Assembly: GCA_003991915.1 (NCBI GenBank)
Contig: RQTK01000231.1
Location: 528,237 to 592,236, forward strand
Length of the DNA: 64,000 nucleotides
From: Elysia chlorotica
Taxonomy: Eukaryota; Mollusca; Gastropoda; Plakobranchidae
Reading direction: 5' to 3'
Below, piece by piece: positions 50,922 through 60,214 of this stretch (position 1 is the stretch's first letter; every line of letters begins with the position of its first letter). The notes beneath the pieces were generated by a model that worked only from the letters and a program-made list of their open reading frames with translations, had not been told where the DNA came from and made no database searches. Made by a program: the position numbers and the translations under genes.

Positions 50922-53177
50922 GAGAAAGAGAGAGAGAGAGAGAAAAAGAGGTAAAGATAGACAAAGAACATAATGAGAGAAGATAGAATTTGCAGTGTAC
51001 TTTAAATATTTTCGAGTCACTTCTTTACGCCAATGCAAGCAATTGTCGAAATTAATTTATAATATAACTAAATTAAGATACGGACATTTTAGTGAAGCAT
51101 CATGTTATTCCAACATCGGTCGACAAAACTAATAAATACAGTTCAAGAGTTAAATTGACCATCTAGCACTTTTTTAAACTTACTCAACAGTTGTTTGACA
51201 ACGTGAAAACCTACTATAACTAATCCTCCTCCCTTTCACATTCTCTCTATACCTCTCTCGCTCTCTCTCTCTCTCCCTTTCCCTCCTTCCCTCTCTCTGC
51301 CTACCTCCCCCATCTCTGTCTCTTCCTCTCTCTCTCTCTCTCCCTCTCTCTCTCTCACTCTCTCCCCCTCTCTCTCTGTGTACATCCCCCTAATACTTCT
51401 CTGTTGCCCCCGCAGTACCTGGGCGACTGGTACGAGATCTTCCTGTTCCCCACGTCGTTCGAGAAGGGCAAGTGCACGCGCGCCAGGTACACCCTGAAGC
51501 CTGACGGACACATCGAGGTCTACAACAGGGGTATCGAGGACGGTACCGAGTTCAGCGCCGTTGGAGACGCCTATGTGCCGGACCAGCAGTACCCAGGTAA
51601 TGCACAATACACGCAGAGATCTCTTAGAGATTAGATATTATGCTTAGAAAGGGAGGCAGGTGGCTCTCAATAAAGTCTTACTGAGCTGAGCAGGACAGAT
51701 GGATTAGTTGGCATAACCAAGCGACTGCTTTTAAGCTCTAAGAGGCCTCCAGTTTGATATCCTGATTGGACCTGAGGAGATAAGAATTGAGTTGAGTTGG
51801 TTTCACGTCCAACGTCAGCAATAAATGTACACGCTATATTGTAGACGGGCACCAAGACTGGCGTCTGACAATTGAATTTTCTACCACACACGAATCAGGA
51901 CGGGAATATCATGACTCCTGTCTTAGCCGATGACATTATACGGACACCGACCCGACCAGTTACGGGGAACGAAATCGAACAAATAAATCTGCCCATAGTG
52001 GGATTTGATCATCGGACCTACCGATTTGGAGATCAACGCTCCACCACTCGAGCCACTCTGATAACCTTAACATTTAGCCTGACGGCCACATCGAGGTCTA
52101 CAACAGGGGTATCGAGGACGGGGCCGAGTTCAGCGCCGTAGGAGACGCCTATGTGCCGGACGAGCAGTTCCCAGGTAATGCACAATACACACGCAGAGAT
52201 CTCACAAAGATTAGATATAGGCCTACTTAGAAAGGAAGGCAGAGGCTCGCCTTAAGCTCTTATTCAGTAGTGAAGATGGATCAGTGGGTAAGGCCAAGTG
52301 GCTGCTTTTAAGAGGCCTTCAGTTCGACATCCTGATTGGAGCACAGGGGATAAGAATTGAGTTGATTTAGTCTGACTTCCAACGTCAGCAATATATAGGC
52401 TATATTGTAGACGGGAACCAAGACTGACGTCTGGCAATTTTATGTGCTCCCGGACACATTTTGCTGACGCTGACTCATCCATTTAAAGAGGACGAAATCG
52501 GACACAATAAATTTGCCCACTTGTCGGATTTGATCTCCCGATCTGGGAGTAGTATATATATATATATATATATATGTACCCTCTTCTCTCCTCTCTTCTC
52601 TCCACTCTTCTAGCCAAACTCAAGGTGAGATTCACTGTAGTTACAACCATAACATAATAATGTAACCCCTGTCTTTCTTCTAGTCAAACTCCAGATGAGA
52701 TTTGCGCCAGGTACACCATCCTCTAACAGTACACATGTACTCTCTTCTCTCCACTCTTCTAGCCAAATTCGAGGTGACATACATGCTAGGTACATCATCC
52801 TCTAACAGTATATATGTACTCTCTTCTCTCCTCTCTTCTAGCCAAACTCGAGGTGAGATTCCCGCTAGGTACACCATCCTCTAACAGTATATATGTACCC
52901 TCTTCTCTCCTCTCTTCTAGCCAAACTCGAGGTGAGATTCGCTCCAGGCACCCCCTACGGGAATTACTGGGTGATCAACACCGACTACGACACGTACACT
53001 CTCATCTACTCCTGCTCGTCCTTTGTCGGAGTGGCCCATGTAGAGTTCGCGTGGATCCTCGCCAGAAACCAGACCCTGGACCCAGCCATCAGTCAGAGCC
53101 TCAAGGCCGAACTGGCCTCCTACAACGTGGACATCAGCAAGTTCATCGTCAGTGATCAGTCAGACTGCCCTCCATAG
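50403..53177 (+). CDS. Secreted lipocalin, apolipoprotein D type
   Basis: Lipocalins bind small hydrophobic ligands outside the cell. Exons 50403-50522, 51416-51596 and 52921-53177 (phases 0 and 1) give 185 residues, close to ApoD's usual ~190. Residues 1-19 ([19 protein letters not shown]) are a signal peptide. SCR1 is '[20 protein letters not shown]' (41-60). Exon 3 carries 'KLEVRF' then '[17 protein letters not shown]' and '[11 protein letters not shown]', and near the end '[10 protein letters not shown]', all close to ApoD. Cysteines 27, 60, 132 and 183 match the spacing of ApoD's two disulfides (27-132, 60-183). Asn150-Gln-Thr is a possible glycosylation site. The start follows 'accaag' and an acceptor at 50396. 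Intron 2 of the coding region holds GATA/GA repeats; intron 3 holds a partial exon copy, two SINEs and four extra acceptor units. Ligand and tissue are unknown. The family call is firm; the exact acceptor used in vivo is inferred from frame. Confidence 0.92.
50605..50952. repeat. (GATA)n/(GA)n compound tract in a lipocalin intron
   Basis: Alternating GATA and GA blocks, with a repeated 'gagaaagagagagagagaga' plus 'aaaagaggt' motif twice (about 50838 and 50920), which suggests internal duplication of the tract. Confidence 0.95.
51241..51415 (+). promoter_or_regulatory. Extended polypyrimidine tract before coding exon 2
   Basis: About 140 bp of CT-rich sequence, then 'ctgttgcccccgcag' ending at 51415. 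It acts, or at least sits, as the pyrimidine tract of the exon 2 acceptor and is microsatellite in origin. Confidence 0.7.
51786..52066 (-). repeat. SINE, antisense, full length, in lipocalin intron (duplication copy 1)
   Basis: Contains 'cacgtccaacgtcagcaata', 'ccaagactggcgtctgacaa', 'gacaccgacccgaccagtta' and the antisense tRNA head 'acgctccaccactcgagcca'. It belongs to a subfamily with extra 'gaacaaataaatctgccca' sequence, also seen near 61320. Confidence 0.9.
52078..52174 (+). pseudogene. Duplicated partial exon 2 of the lipocalin gene
   Basis: 97 nt, bounded by a new AG ('aacatttag', ending 52077) and the duplicated donor (GTAATG from 52175). It reads '[18 protein letters not shown]' then '[14 protein letters not shown]', differing from exon 2 by T to A, Q to E and Y to F. 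Used in place of exon 2 (phase 0 in, phase 1 out) it keeps the frame but drops the GDWYEI segment and Cys60. Used after exon 2 it gives a stop at once (G+CCTGA). It is therefore either a silent copy or a switch exon. No pyrimidine tract of note precedes it. Confidence 0.75.
52352..52555 (-). repeat. SINE, antisense, in lipocalin intron (duplication copy 2)
   Basis: The same SINE as at 51786, carried by the duplication and then diverged: 'cttccaacgtcagcaatata', 'gaaccaagactgacgtctgg'. About 40 bp are missing around the 'acacacgagac' block. Confidence 0.85.
52580..52940 (+). repeat. Five tandem ~79-bp units, each a complete 3' splice site plus start of exon 3
   Basis: Each unit has 'tctcttctctcctctcttct' or similar, an AG, then 'ccaaactcgaggtgagatt' and 'acaccatcctctaacagtat'. 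The AGs end at 52613, 52683, 52762, 52841 and 52920 (spacing 70, 79, 79, 79). Only the last leads into the full exon. Since 79 is not a multiple of three, an upstream acceptor with read-through to the end would shift frame. Each unit also carries 'cgaggtgaga', a good 5' splice site, so a unit could act as an 11-nt microexon. Confidence 0.9.
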
Positions 53178-53460
53178 ACCCGCCCACTAGCGGGGGAGGA
53201 GCGACAATGGTTGGGGTGGGGTAGGTGTGTATGTATGTGTGGTGGGGGTATTCATCGTCAGTTATCAGTCAGACTGCCCTCCATAGACCCGTCTTCTAGC
53301 GGGGGAGGAGCGACAATGGGGTGTGGTGGATGTGTGGTGTGTGGTATTCATCAACAGTAATCAGTCAGACTGTCCCTCCATAGACCCGTCCTCTAACGGG
53401 GAAGGAGCGACAATGGGGTGTGTGTATGGTGGGGTATTCATCGTCACCCTCCATAAAGAG
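53142..53460 (+). repeat. Repeat of the lipocalin C-terminus and stop region in the 3'UTR
   Basis: The segment from 'ttcatcgtcagtgatcagtc' through the stop codon to 'gaggagcgacaatgg' recurs at 53251 and 53347, with a remnant at 53437 (offsets 109, 96, 90). The copies after the real stop are untranslated, unless joined by alternative splicing. Confidence 0.9.
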
Positions 53461-54118
53461 TTTACCTAAGATGAAGAGCAGCAACATGGGTAGGGGATGG
53501 ATGTGAGGTAGGTGAGCTGTCCTGACTTTCGTAGTAAAGGACGTCAGGTTTTCTTGAAAACCTTGGGGATGTAAACTAAATAAGCGATAACTGTTTTTTT
53601 ACATGGGAGAAGAGAGCAGAAAACTACTTTTCTATTTTTAGAGAGTGGTGATGTTTTTGGGATAGTATTAATTCTGTTTTTACTAGAATTCAGTTAGGGG
53701 CAAATAACATTGATCTGTTTGATATCTACATTTATGTTTTCAATCATAACGAGGCTTTTTTTTAGAGGTTATACCTTCCACGCATGAATCGTGTCACACA
53801 AATGAACTGATTTGCTTGTCTATGTTTACACCCTAGTGTGTTTTCATCGATGTTGTTTTCTGTCAAGGTCTCTTTCGTGATTTTCAAAGGTACAGTAGAT
53901 GAAAAAATAGCATAATTTGTACGTTCACACAGTAAGTTTGACAACTAGCGTGTCTAGATGTTTTTCACTGTCAGTTTGGGTGTTATTGGGCATGCTATTT
54001 TTGTAATGTGTTTGACTGGGCGGGGTTATTATTGTGCTCGAAATAGTTCATGCCATGTCTCGCATGCAGGTTTCATAGGGATCATGTGTGAGAGACATAT
54101 AGAATAACAGAGAGAAAG

Positions 54119-54197
<79 letters not shown>

Positions 54198-54446
54198 AAG
54201 AAAGAAAGAGAGTATGCTATTAGAAGGAAACTTCCCGTCTAATGAAAATTGATTGTTGTGTTTATTCTTTCACTCACTTTTTAAATTGCCAATTTGTTTC
54301 CATCAACGTTTACATAATAATTATAAAAAAAATAAAAATAAAAATATAACAAATGAAAACACGGCGTGTTATGGATGTTTTGTCTCCCTATAGTTCTGTC
54401 ATGTGAAAAACATAAAATATATAGTGTTTTCCTTTGCACCGTTTTG
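53461..54446 (+). other. Probable lipocalin 3'UTR and flank
   Basis: No other gene. It contains a (GA)n block at 54115-54202. The first good polyadenylation signal that I see is at 54447, which would make a 3'UTR of about 1.3 kb; an earlier cleavage site may be used. Confidence 0.4.
54115..54202. repeat. (GA)n microsatellite
   Basis: GA with GAAA interruptions. Confidence 0.95.
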
Positions 54447-54452
54447 AATAAA
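54447..54452 (+). terminator. Candidate polyadenylation signal AATAAA
   Basis: AATAAA followed by a T/GT-rich stretch ('ttgcttttgggtag') 20-30 bp on. It is plausible for the lipocalin transcript but unproven. Confidence 0.35.
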
Positions 54453-54459
54453 AATCTCA

Positions 54460-55240
54460 ATCTATATTGCTTTTGGGTAGTAAGAACAAGGTCAACGTAA
54501 GCTTACAACTCGTCTTAGGACGTGCGATTAAAAAATCCTAAGAAGAGATGTGAGCTACCGCGACGTTGTACTTTCGACTATTTTTTGTGTCTACAATCCA
54601 ACCTCCAAAAGCTTGGACACAATGTTATTATTACCAGGGCCAATAAAATGGTGTAAAAAAGGATTTAAAAAGTCCAAGTCACCGAAGTTAATTACAATGT
54701 CTAGTAAACCAGTGTAACAAACAGTGAATTGCCATAGCTCACTGATGCCTCTGATGAAATGTTTAATTGAACTCGGTGCTTTATCTGTTAATAAGGTGTT
54801 TTCCCCGATTTAAATCGTTCATGGTCTAATAAAAATTAAAAAAAAAAAAACATAAAAAAATAGAAAAAAAAAAACACCAAGAGAGTTCATTTAGAAAGGA
54901 ACCAAAATACAAAATATAATCATACGATTTGCTTAACGGAATCAGGACCGTCAACTTGAAGATGTGTCGGAACTTCGAAGCTCCTTGCCACTAGAAGTAA
55001 ACATGGTTTATACAACTAGACCACCACACTCCGAAGATACATTCTAAAGAACGCGGCGGTATCGGCTATGCAATTTTTATGGTATGAAAAATAAATCAAA
55101 GTCTTTAATATTTAAGCTACAAAAAGCAATGTTTGATCTGAGATTCGAGGCGCGGACTTGCTGCTTTCAATCCAGAACACTAACTTATTGTTTCTTATGT
55201 TCCGCTTTTTAACGTCTAATGTAAGAAAACAAAACAGTTT
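54460..55240. other. AT-rich stretch without a recognised gene
   Basis: Nothing is recognised. Poly-A-rich at 54835-54880. Confidence 0.4.
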
Positions 55241-55244
55241 TCGC

Positions 55245-55425
55245 GTACGTGTCCCAAGACAAGTCTGACAATTTTGCGCGCTGCCACACAAAGACAGAGC
55301 GGGGATACCAGGGATCCTGTTTCAAACGTGCACATTACATCGTACTGACATCATCCTAACTAGTTGGATCGAACCACGGAGCTTCCGTAGCCCAGCACTT
55401 TACCATTTAGCCACCTAGCCTAAAT
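55245..55425 (-). repeat. SINE, antisense, diverged
   Basis: Contains 'cgtgtcccaagacaagtctg', 'ctgccacacaaagacagagc' and 'gggataccagggatcctgtt'. The antisense tRNA-like head 'gatcgaaccacggagcttcc' reaches about 55420. Confidence 0.75.
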
Positions 55426-55789
55426 TTCACCTTTCATTTCTCAATAAAAACTCTATAAACTGATAAGAAAAACAAACTAGTGCGACAGACAGGAGACATG
55501 GAACGTGTGGATGTCGCTGTCAGGACTCAGTCAGACATGGAAAGCATCACGCACACGCATGGAGTCCTTATGTTATTTTTTATTCAAGGAAAAACCTACT
55601 GTCGTATCTTTCTTTGTGAAAGTACCTAAAAACGTATTTTTCCCTTGTTTTTCCCTTTTTACCCATTACCATAAATGTGCTTTGCTAGTAAAAAAAAAAC
55701 CCAAATGTAATGCTAAATTTAGTTCCAATTAGTCTTTCTTCTTGAAGTACTTTCTAGAAATAAGGTTGATCTCCACCCTGTAAACGCCC

Positions 55790-56016
55790 TCTCTTTCTCA
55801 CTTTCTTTCTCTCTCTGCCTCCCTCTCTCTCACTCTCTTTCTCTCACCCCATCACTGCCTTTCTCTCTCTCTATCAGTATTTTCTCCCTCTCACTCTCTT
55901 TCTCCCTTTCACTCTATTTCTCTTTCCCTCTCTTTCTCTCTCTCACTCTCTTTCTCTCTCTCACTCTCTTTCTCCCTCTCACTCTATTTCTCTCTCTGTT
56001 TCTTCCTCTCTCTCAG

Positions 56017-56062
<46 letters not shown>
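55790..56062. repeat. CT-rich tract with (CT)n core
   Basis: Interrupted pyrimidine-rich sequence with repeated 'cactctctttctc' units, ending in pure CT (56024-56058). Confidence 0.9.
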
Positions 56063-56240
56063 TCCTCAATCGATACTATGAAAAATTATGATTTAAAGTA
56101 CACGAACTTGTACAATCTTATCTTATCCACACCAATAATAATTATTACGAAGGTAATAAATCTGGAACTTTCCTTACTTACCTCCCGTCGTGAATTATAG
56201 ATCATTATTCACGAACATCGCTCCCTCCTTTTCTCTGCTA

Positions 56241-56243
<3 letters not shown>

Positions 56244-56274
<31 letters not shown>

Positions 56275-56303
56275 GTCTCTCCCTCTCTCTGTCTCTCTCT
56301 CTC

Positions 56304-56340
<37 letters not shown>
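56244..56340. repeat. (CT)n-(CA)n-(TA)n compound microsatellite
   Basis: Three dinucleotide arrays in series. Confidence 0.95.
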
Positions 56341-57100
56341 GCTTTCCCCAATATCTCAATTTAATTGCAAACGCATTGGGAAATTATTCTGGTTAATACT
56401 TTCGAAACATCATTTGAAAACAATAAATAAAACACTGACATATTTAAAAAAATAAACGTTTTATTTTAAGATATAGATTACATTTTCTAAAACAAAAATA
56501 AAACCGACAACGACAACAAAAAAACAAAAAAACAAAAAAAAACAAAACAACAACAACAAAACAATAGTAAACTAAAAAGGCAAAGAGAACAGAAGACATA
56601 AGAAGAGTTATAAAAACGACAAAATGTCTTGTGTTAGAATGTCAGCACGAGAGAATTATTAAGACACTTCTGATATATCTTTTACAAACAAAAATAAAAT
56701 TCAAAAAAAAAATTCGAGACATATTCTTAACGGCAATTACATGTTAATAAATTGTTATGCTTTAGAATAATGGAGATTCTAACAAAAATGTACTTAATCA
56801 GTACGAAGCAGTAACATTTATTCATTAATCAGTTTCACAGGATATTTCTGTCAAACAATAGTCTTTTAAATAACAAAGTTAATTGAACATGTATAATAAT
56901 GAGATCATTAAACAAACAACAGCAACGAGAACCATTATCCACATTTAGCAAATGAGTTTAGAAAATCAATATGTAAAGATATTGTTTATGAAAAATAAAA
57001 ACAATATTAGTTTTTTGTAATAGATTTTTACAAATGTTCACAGAAATTATATTATACCCAGCAGTGACACAATAATAAAATGAGATTCTTTTCTATGGTT
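56341..57100. other. AT-rich stretch, possible distal 3'UTR of the - strand gene
   Basis: No coding signal. A-rich with several TTTATT (AATAAA on the - strand). Confidence 0.35.
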
Positions 57101-57109
57101 TTAAATGCA

Positions 57110-57570
57110 AACTGTAGGATTATTTTTAACAGACAACGTATAATGCTGGGTTTATCTACAGACCAGTATGTACATTTTATTTTTATTTACAGACAACCTT
57201 TATGTTAATTGCAGGGTACAAACAAACAACATTTGTGTATATTGTAGTTAATTGCAGGGTATAAACAAACAACATTTGTGTATATTGTAGGATCACTGAT
57301 AATCTTTAAGTAAACTGTAGGACTACACAAAATCATTGTAACATGTAGAGTTATGTGCAGATAAAATTTATGATTGTAAATGGAATGATTATATACCAAC
57401 AACCTTATTGTACATTAAAGTTGTATTTACAGACACCCTTCAAGGTAGTTGTAGAACTATTTACAAATAACCCTTATGTAAATTGTAATTCAACATGCAA
57501 CTTTTATGTAAACGATACGTTTATTTACAAACAGCCTACTTATAATATATAGAGTATTTACAGGTATTTA
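57110..57570. repeat. Degenerate ~35-45-bp tandem repeat, about eleven copies
   Basis: Units follow 'tatttacagacaaccttta' then 'tgtaaattgtagga' with many indels. One pair near 57215 and 57255 ('gggtacaaacaaacaacatt' / 'gggtataaacaaacaacatt') is almost identical. Confidence 0.75.
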
Positions 57571-57889
57571 ACCTTGGTGTATTGATTAGTTGCTATACTT
57601 TTTTAAGACGTTCTCTTTCTAGCAGCCTAATTTTCTGTTGCTTATTTAATTGGTTTTATTTCTTTACGGAAATAATTCCAAAACTTTATACATGAATATT
57701 CAAATATTTCCATTTGTAGTAAGGGGAAAAACTGTCATGGCCTGCGAGGGAAATTAGTCGGTATGCAGATTAATGTTATCTTATAATAAACAATAAAGGT
57801 AAATAGTTTTGTGATGGTCTTATGGCTGCATTGTATGTACATAGCTCTAATTAAAAAAAAGTAATATTACATTTCTTTTTATTGTCCCT

Positions 57890-58530
57890 CTACGGATAGT
57901 TTTCAATTTCTTGAGAAATAATGTAATCTTAAATTATTAAGCCCCACCATAGATAGTTCTAGATTTGTTTTCTTTTAAGTATTGCTACCTTAAGTTCTAA
58001 TGCTCCACTGTAGGAAGTATCGGGGTTCGATTGGAAGCTATGTCATTCGGTTCTCATGCTCCTGTATTTAATAATACAGGGTCCGATAGGAAACTATATT
58101 GGGCCCTCTTTAGAATGTTTTATTACTGAAGAGTAAAAACTCAGTCTAAACATTGCTCAAATACTCTTATTTCAATAAGGAAATAGAGCGAGCACCCATC
58201 AAGCCAATTCTCTGTATCAAAAATACCGTGAGATCTTCACTAAACCTATAGTATCTGTTACTACCACTGATCATTATGTCAGTCCTTAGTTCAAACCAAA
58301 ATAGCGCCTAGAGCAGTGACCATCTGATGCAAGACAACACCACAGACAGTCCTCCTGAGGGCGTCGCTGGACCGGTCAGTGTGGAGGCTACTCAGCTACC
58401 CCACCATATATAGCTCTAGGTTTGTTTTCTGGTAAGTAATGCTACCTCAAGTTATAATGTTCCACTGTTGGAAGTATCGGAGTCCGATAGGAAACAATGG
58501 CATTTGCTTTTCATGCTTCTCCAGATATAC
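57890..58530. repeat. Local two-copy repeat in the 3' flank of the - strand gene
   Basis: The block 'ccccaccatagatagttcta' ... 'ggaagtatcggggttcgat' (about 57948-58045) recurs as 'ccccaccatatatagctcta' ... 'ggaagtatcggagtccgat' (about 58398-58500), at a ~450-bp offset. Confidence 0.8.
58132..58394 (-). repeat. Upstream copy of the - strand gene's last-exon end (segmental duplication A)
   Basis: Matches 59110-59656 apart from a SINE present only there. Within it, 58394-58291 on the - strand is open in the gene's frame: 'LSSLHTDRSSDALRRT', then 'VCGVVLHQMVTALGAILV', then stop. About one base in ~85 differs from the true exon over the coding part, against roughly five or six in ~35 just after it. 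Confidence 0.85.
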
Positions 58531-58649
58531 GTTTACAATGTATTTACTAATACGAATTATCACCTCCCATTTTGTTGTTCGCTTTAGAAGTTTATTATTG
58601 TAATCATGGCCTTCCCTTCTAATACCACACCAAAAAGATTGATTATAAT

Positions 58650-59045
58650 ATAGTTCTAAGCTTCTTGGTTTAATGTGACTTCGTGTTGCAATTCCTCTCT
58701 ACAAAAATTAATGGACCCGTGCTAATGCTATGCCCAGAAAAAATAAAACCCCATGATTTACAGACTAATATCTCTGAGAAGTTTAACCACCTTCTCTCTA
58801 ACCACTGTATATGCAGTTCTAAGTGTGTAAATCTTTAATTTTAGAAGATAACATTAAGTCAAGACAAGTATAAACTCCAGGGTCTACTGCGTATTACTAC
58901 CGAGAATGTTAACCACCGTACATACAGATCTAAGCTTCTAAATCTATAACTTTCTACGCTAGTGCTATGCCTAGACAAGCATAAAAACCTACAGGTTACA
59001 TAGTGCGCTTCTGCCAGAGAGTGTAAAAAAGTGGGAGGTTTTCAG
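58650..59045. repeat. Degenerate ~120-135-bp repeat, about three copies
   Basis: Recurring blocks are 'gttctaagcttctt'/'gttctaagtgtgtaaatc'/'atctaagcttctaaatct', 'gctaatgctatgcccaga'/'gctagtgctatgcctagaca' and 'gagaagtttaaccacc'/'gagaatgttaaccacc'. The distal part 'ccagagagtgtaaaa' also occurs inverted near 63060. Confidence 0.65.
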
Positions 59046-59187
59046 GCCTCGATTTTGCGTGTATAGTTAAAAATAATCAAGGCGGCGATTGTTTCTTCCT
59101 TCAAAACTTAGTAAAAACTTAGCCTGAACATTGCTCAACCCCTATATTTACATTTTGCTACTGTCTAATCATCATAATCCTTTGCTC

Positions 59188-59450
59188 TAGGGGCACGCGG
59201 TGGTCCAGGGGTAGAACATCGGCTTCCGACGCAAAAGGTCCCGAGTTCGAATCCTGGCGGTTGCGTTCCCTACTGGTTGGGTCGGTGTCAGTATAATGTG
59301 ACCGGCTGAGACAGGAGTCATGGTATCCCCGCCCTGTCTCGTGTGTGGCAGCACATAAAATTGTCAGACGTCCGTCTTGGGGCCCGTTCACAATATACTT
59401 TATATAGTGCTGATGTTGGACGTTAAACTCAACAACTCAACTCAACACCA
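59188..59450 (+). repeat. SINE, full length, near consensus
   Basis: Complete: head 'ggggcacgcggtggtccagg' with B-box 'gagttcgaatcc', 'tactggttgggtcggtgtca', 'tatccccgccctgtctcgtg', 'ttgtcagacgtccgtcttgg', 'gctgatgttggacgttaaac' and a CAACTCAACTCAAC tail. It sits in the 3'UTR region of the - strand gene and is absent from duplication copy A, so it inserted after that duplication. Confidence 0.95.
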
Positions 59451-59546
59451 TCAAGCCAATTCTCTGTATCAAAAACACTGTGAGATATTCACTAAACCGA
59501 TAGCATTATTCTGTTCCTACCACTGAGCACGATGTCAGTCCTTAGC

Positions 59547-60075
59547 TCAAAACGAAATACCGCCAAGAGCAGTGACCATCTGACGCAAGACAACACCACA
59601 GACAGTCCTCCTGAGGGCGTCGCTGGACCGGTCAGTGTGGAGGCTACTCAGCTGGACGTTGCGGTCAATGACTGACTGTATGGAGCGGTCAGACACACTG
59701 GACAGCAGTAGCCTGGCCGAGCAGACGACCTGTTGGAGACGGCCCTTGAGAGAGTCCAGGTTTGCCGCCTTCTGCCCGAACACGGTCTGGTGATGCTCCT
59801 GGCCCTCCAGGAATAAGACAAACCTGGCGGCCGTCAGCAGGGCTTGGAGGAGAGACCTCTGGAGTGGGAAGAGGGAAGAGGGGAGGGGGTGTGGATATTG
59901 GAGTTGAAATTCCCTTTCTTTCAGTGTACAGACCATGGCCCAAATTATTACAGTTGGAGCGTGTAAGTTATTTTGCGAGGATGCCCATCAATAGCCATTT
60001 CACAGTTAAAAGAATTAAAACAGCGCACATTTTAGATCCGTAGCTTATATATAAAGGGATTACTTTATAAATGTG

Positions 60076-60165
<90 letters not shown>

Positions 60166-60166
60166 C

Positions 60167-60214
<48 letters not shown>

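Larger units (their letters stand above)
51500..52555 (+). repeat. Tandem duplication of part of exon 2 plus intron, 578-bp offset
   Basis: Copy 1 starts at 51500 inside coding exon 2; copy 2 starts at 52078. Both run through the exon end, the donor GTAATG, 'cacaatacac', 'gcagagatctc', 'agattagata', and into an antisense SINE. The exon part differs at about six of 97 positions; the intron and SINE parts differ more. Copy 2 fades at the (AT)n near 52555. Confidence 0.9.

Noticed and set aside
59188-59270. tRNA gene
   Set aside because: A- and B-box-like segments are present, but they belong to the SINE head and continue into the SINE body; the same holds for all other tRNA-like hits.
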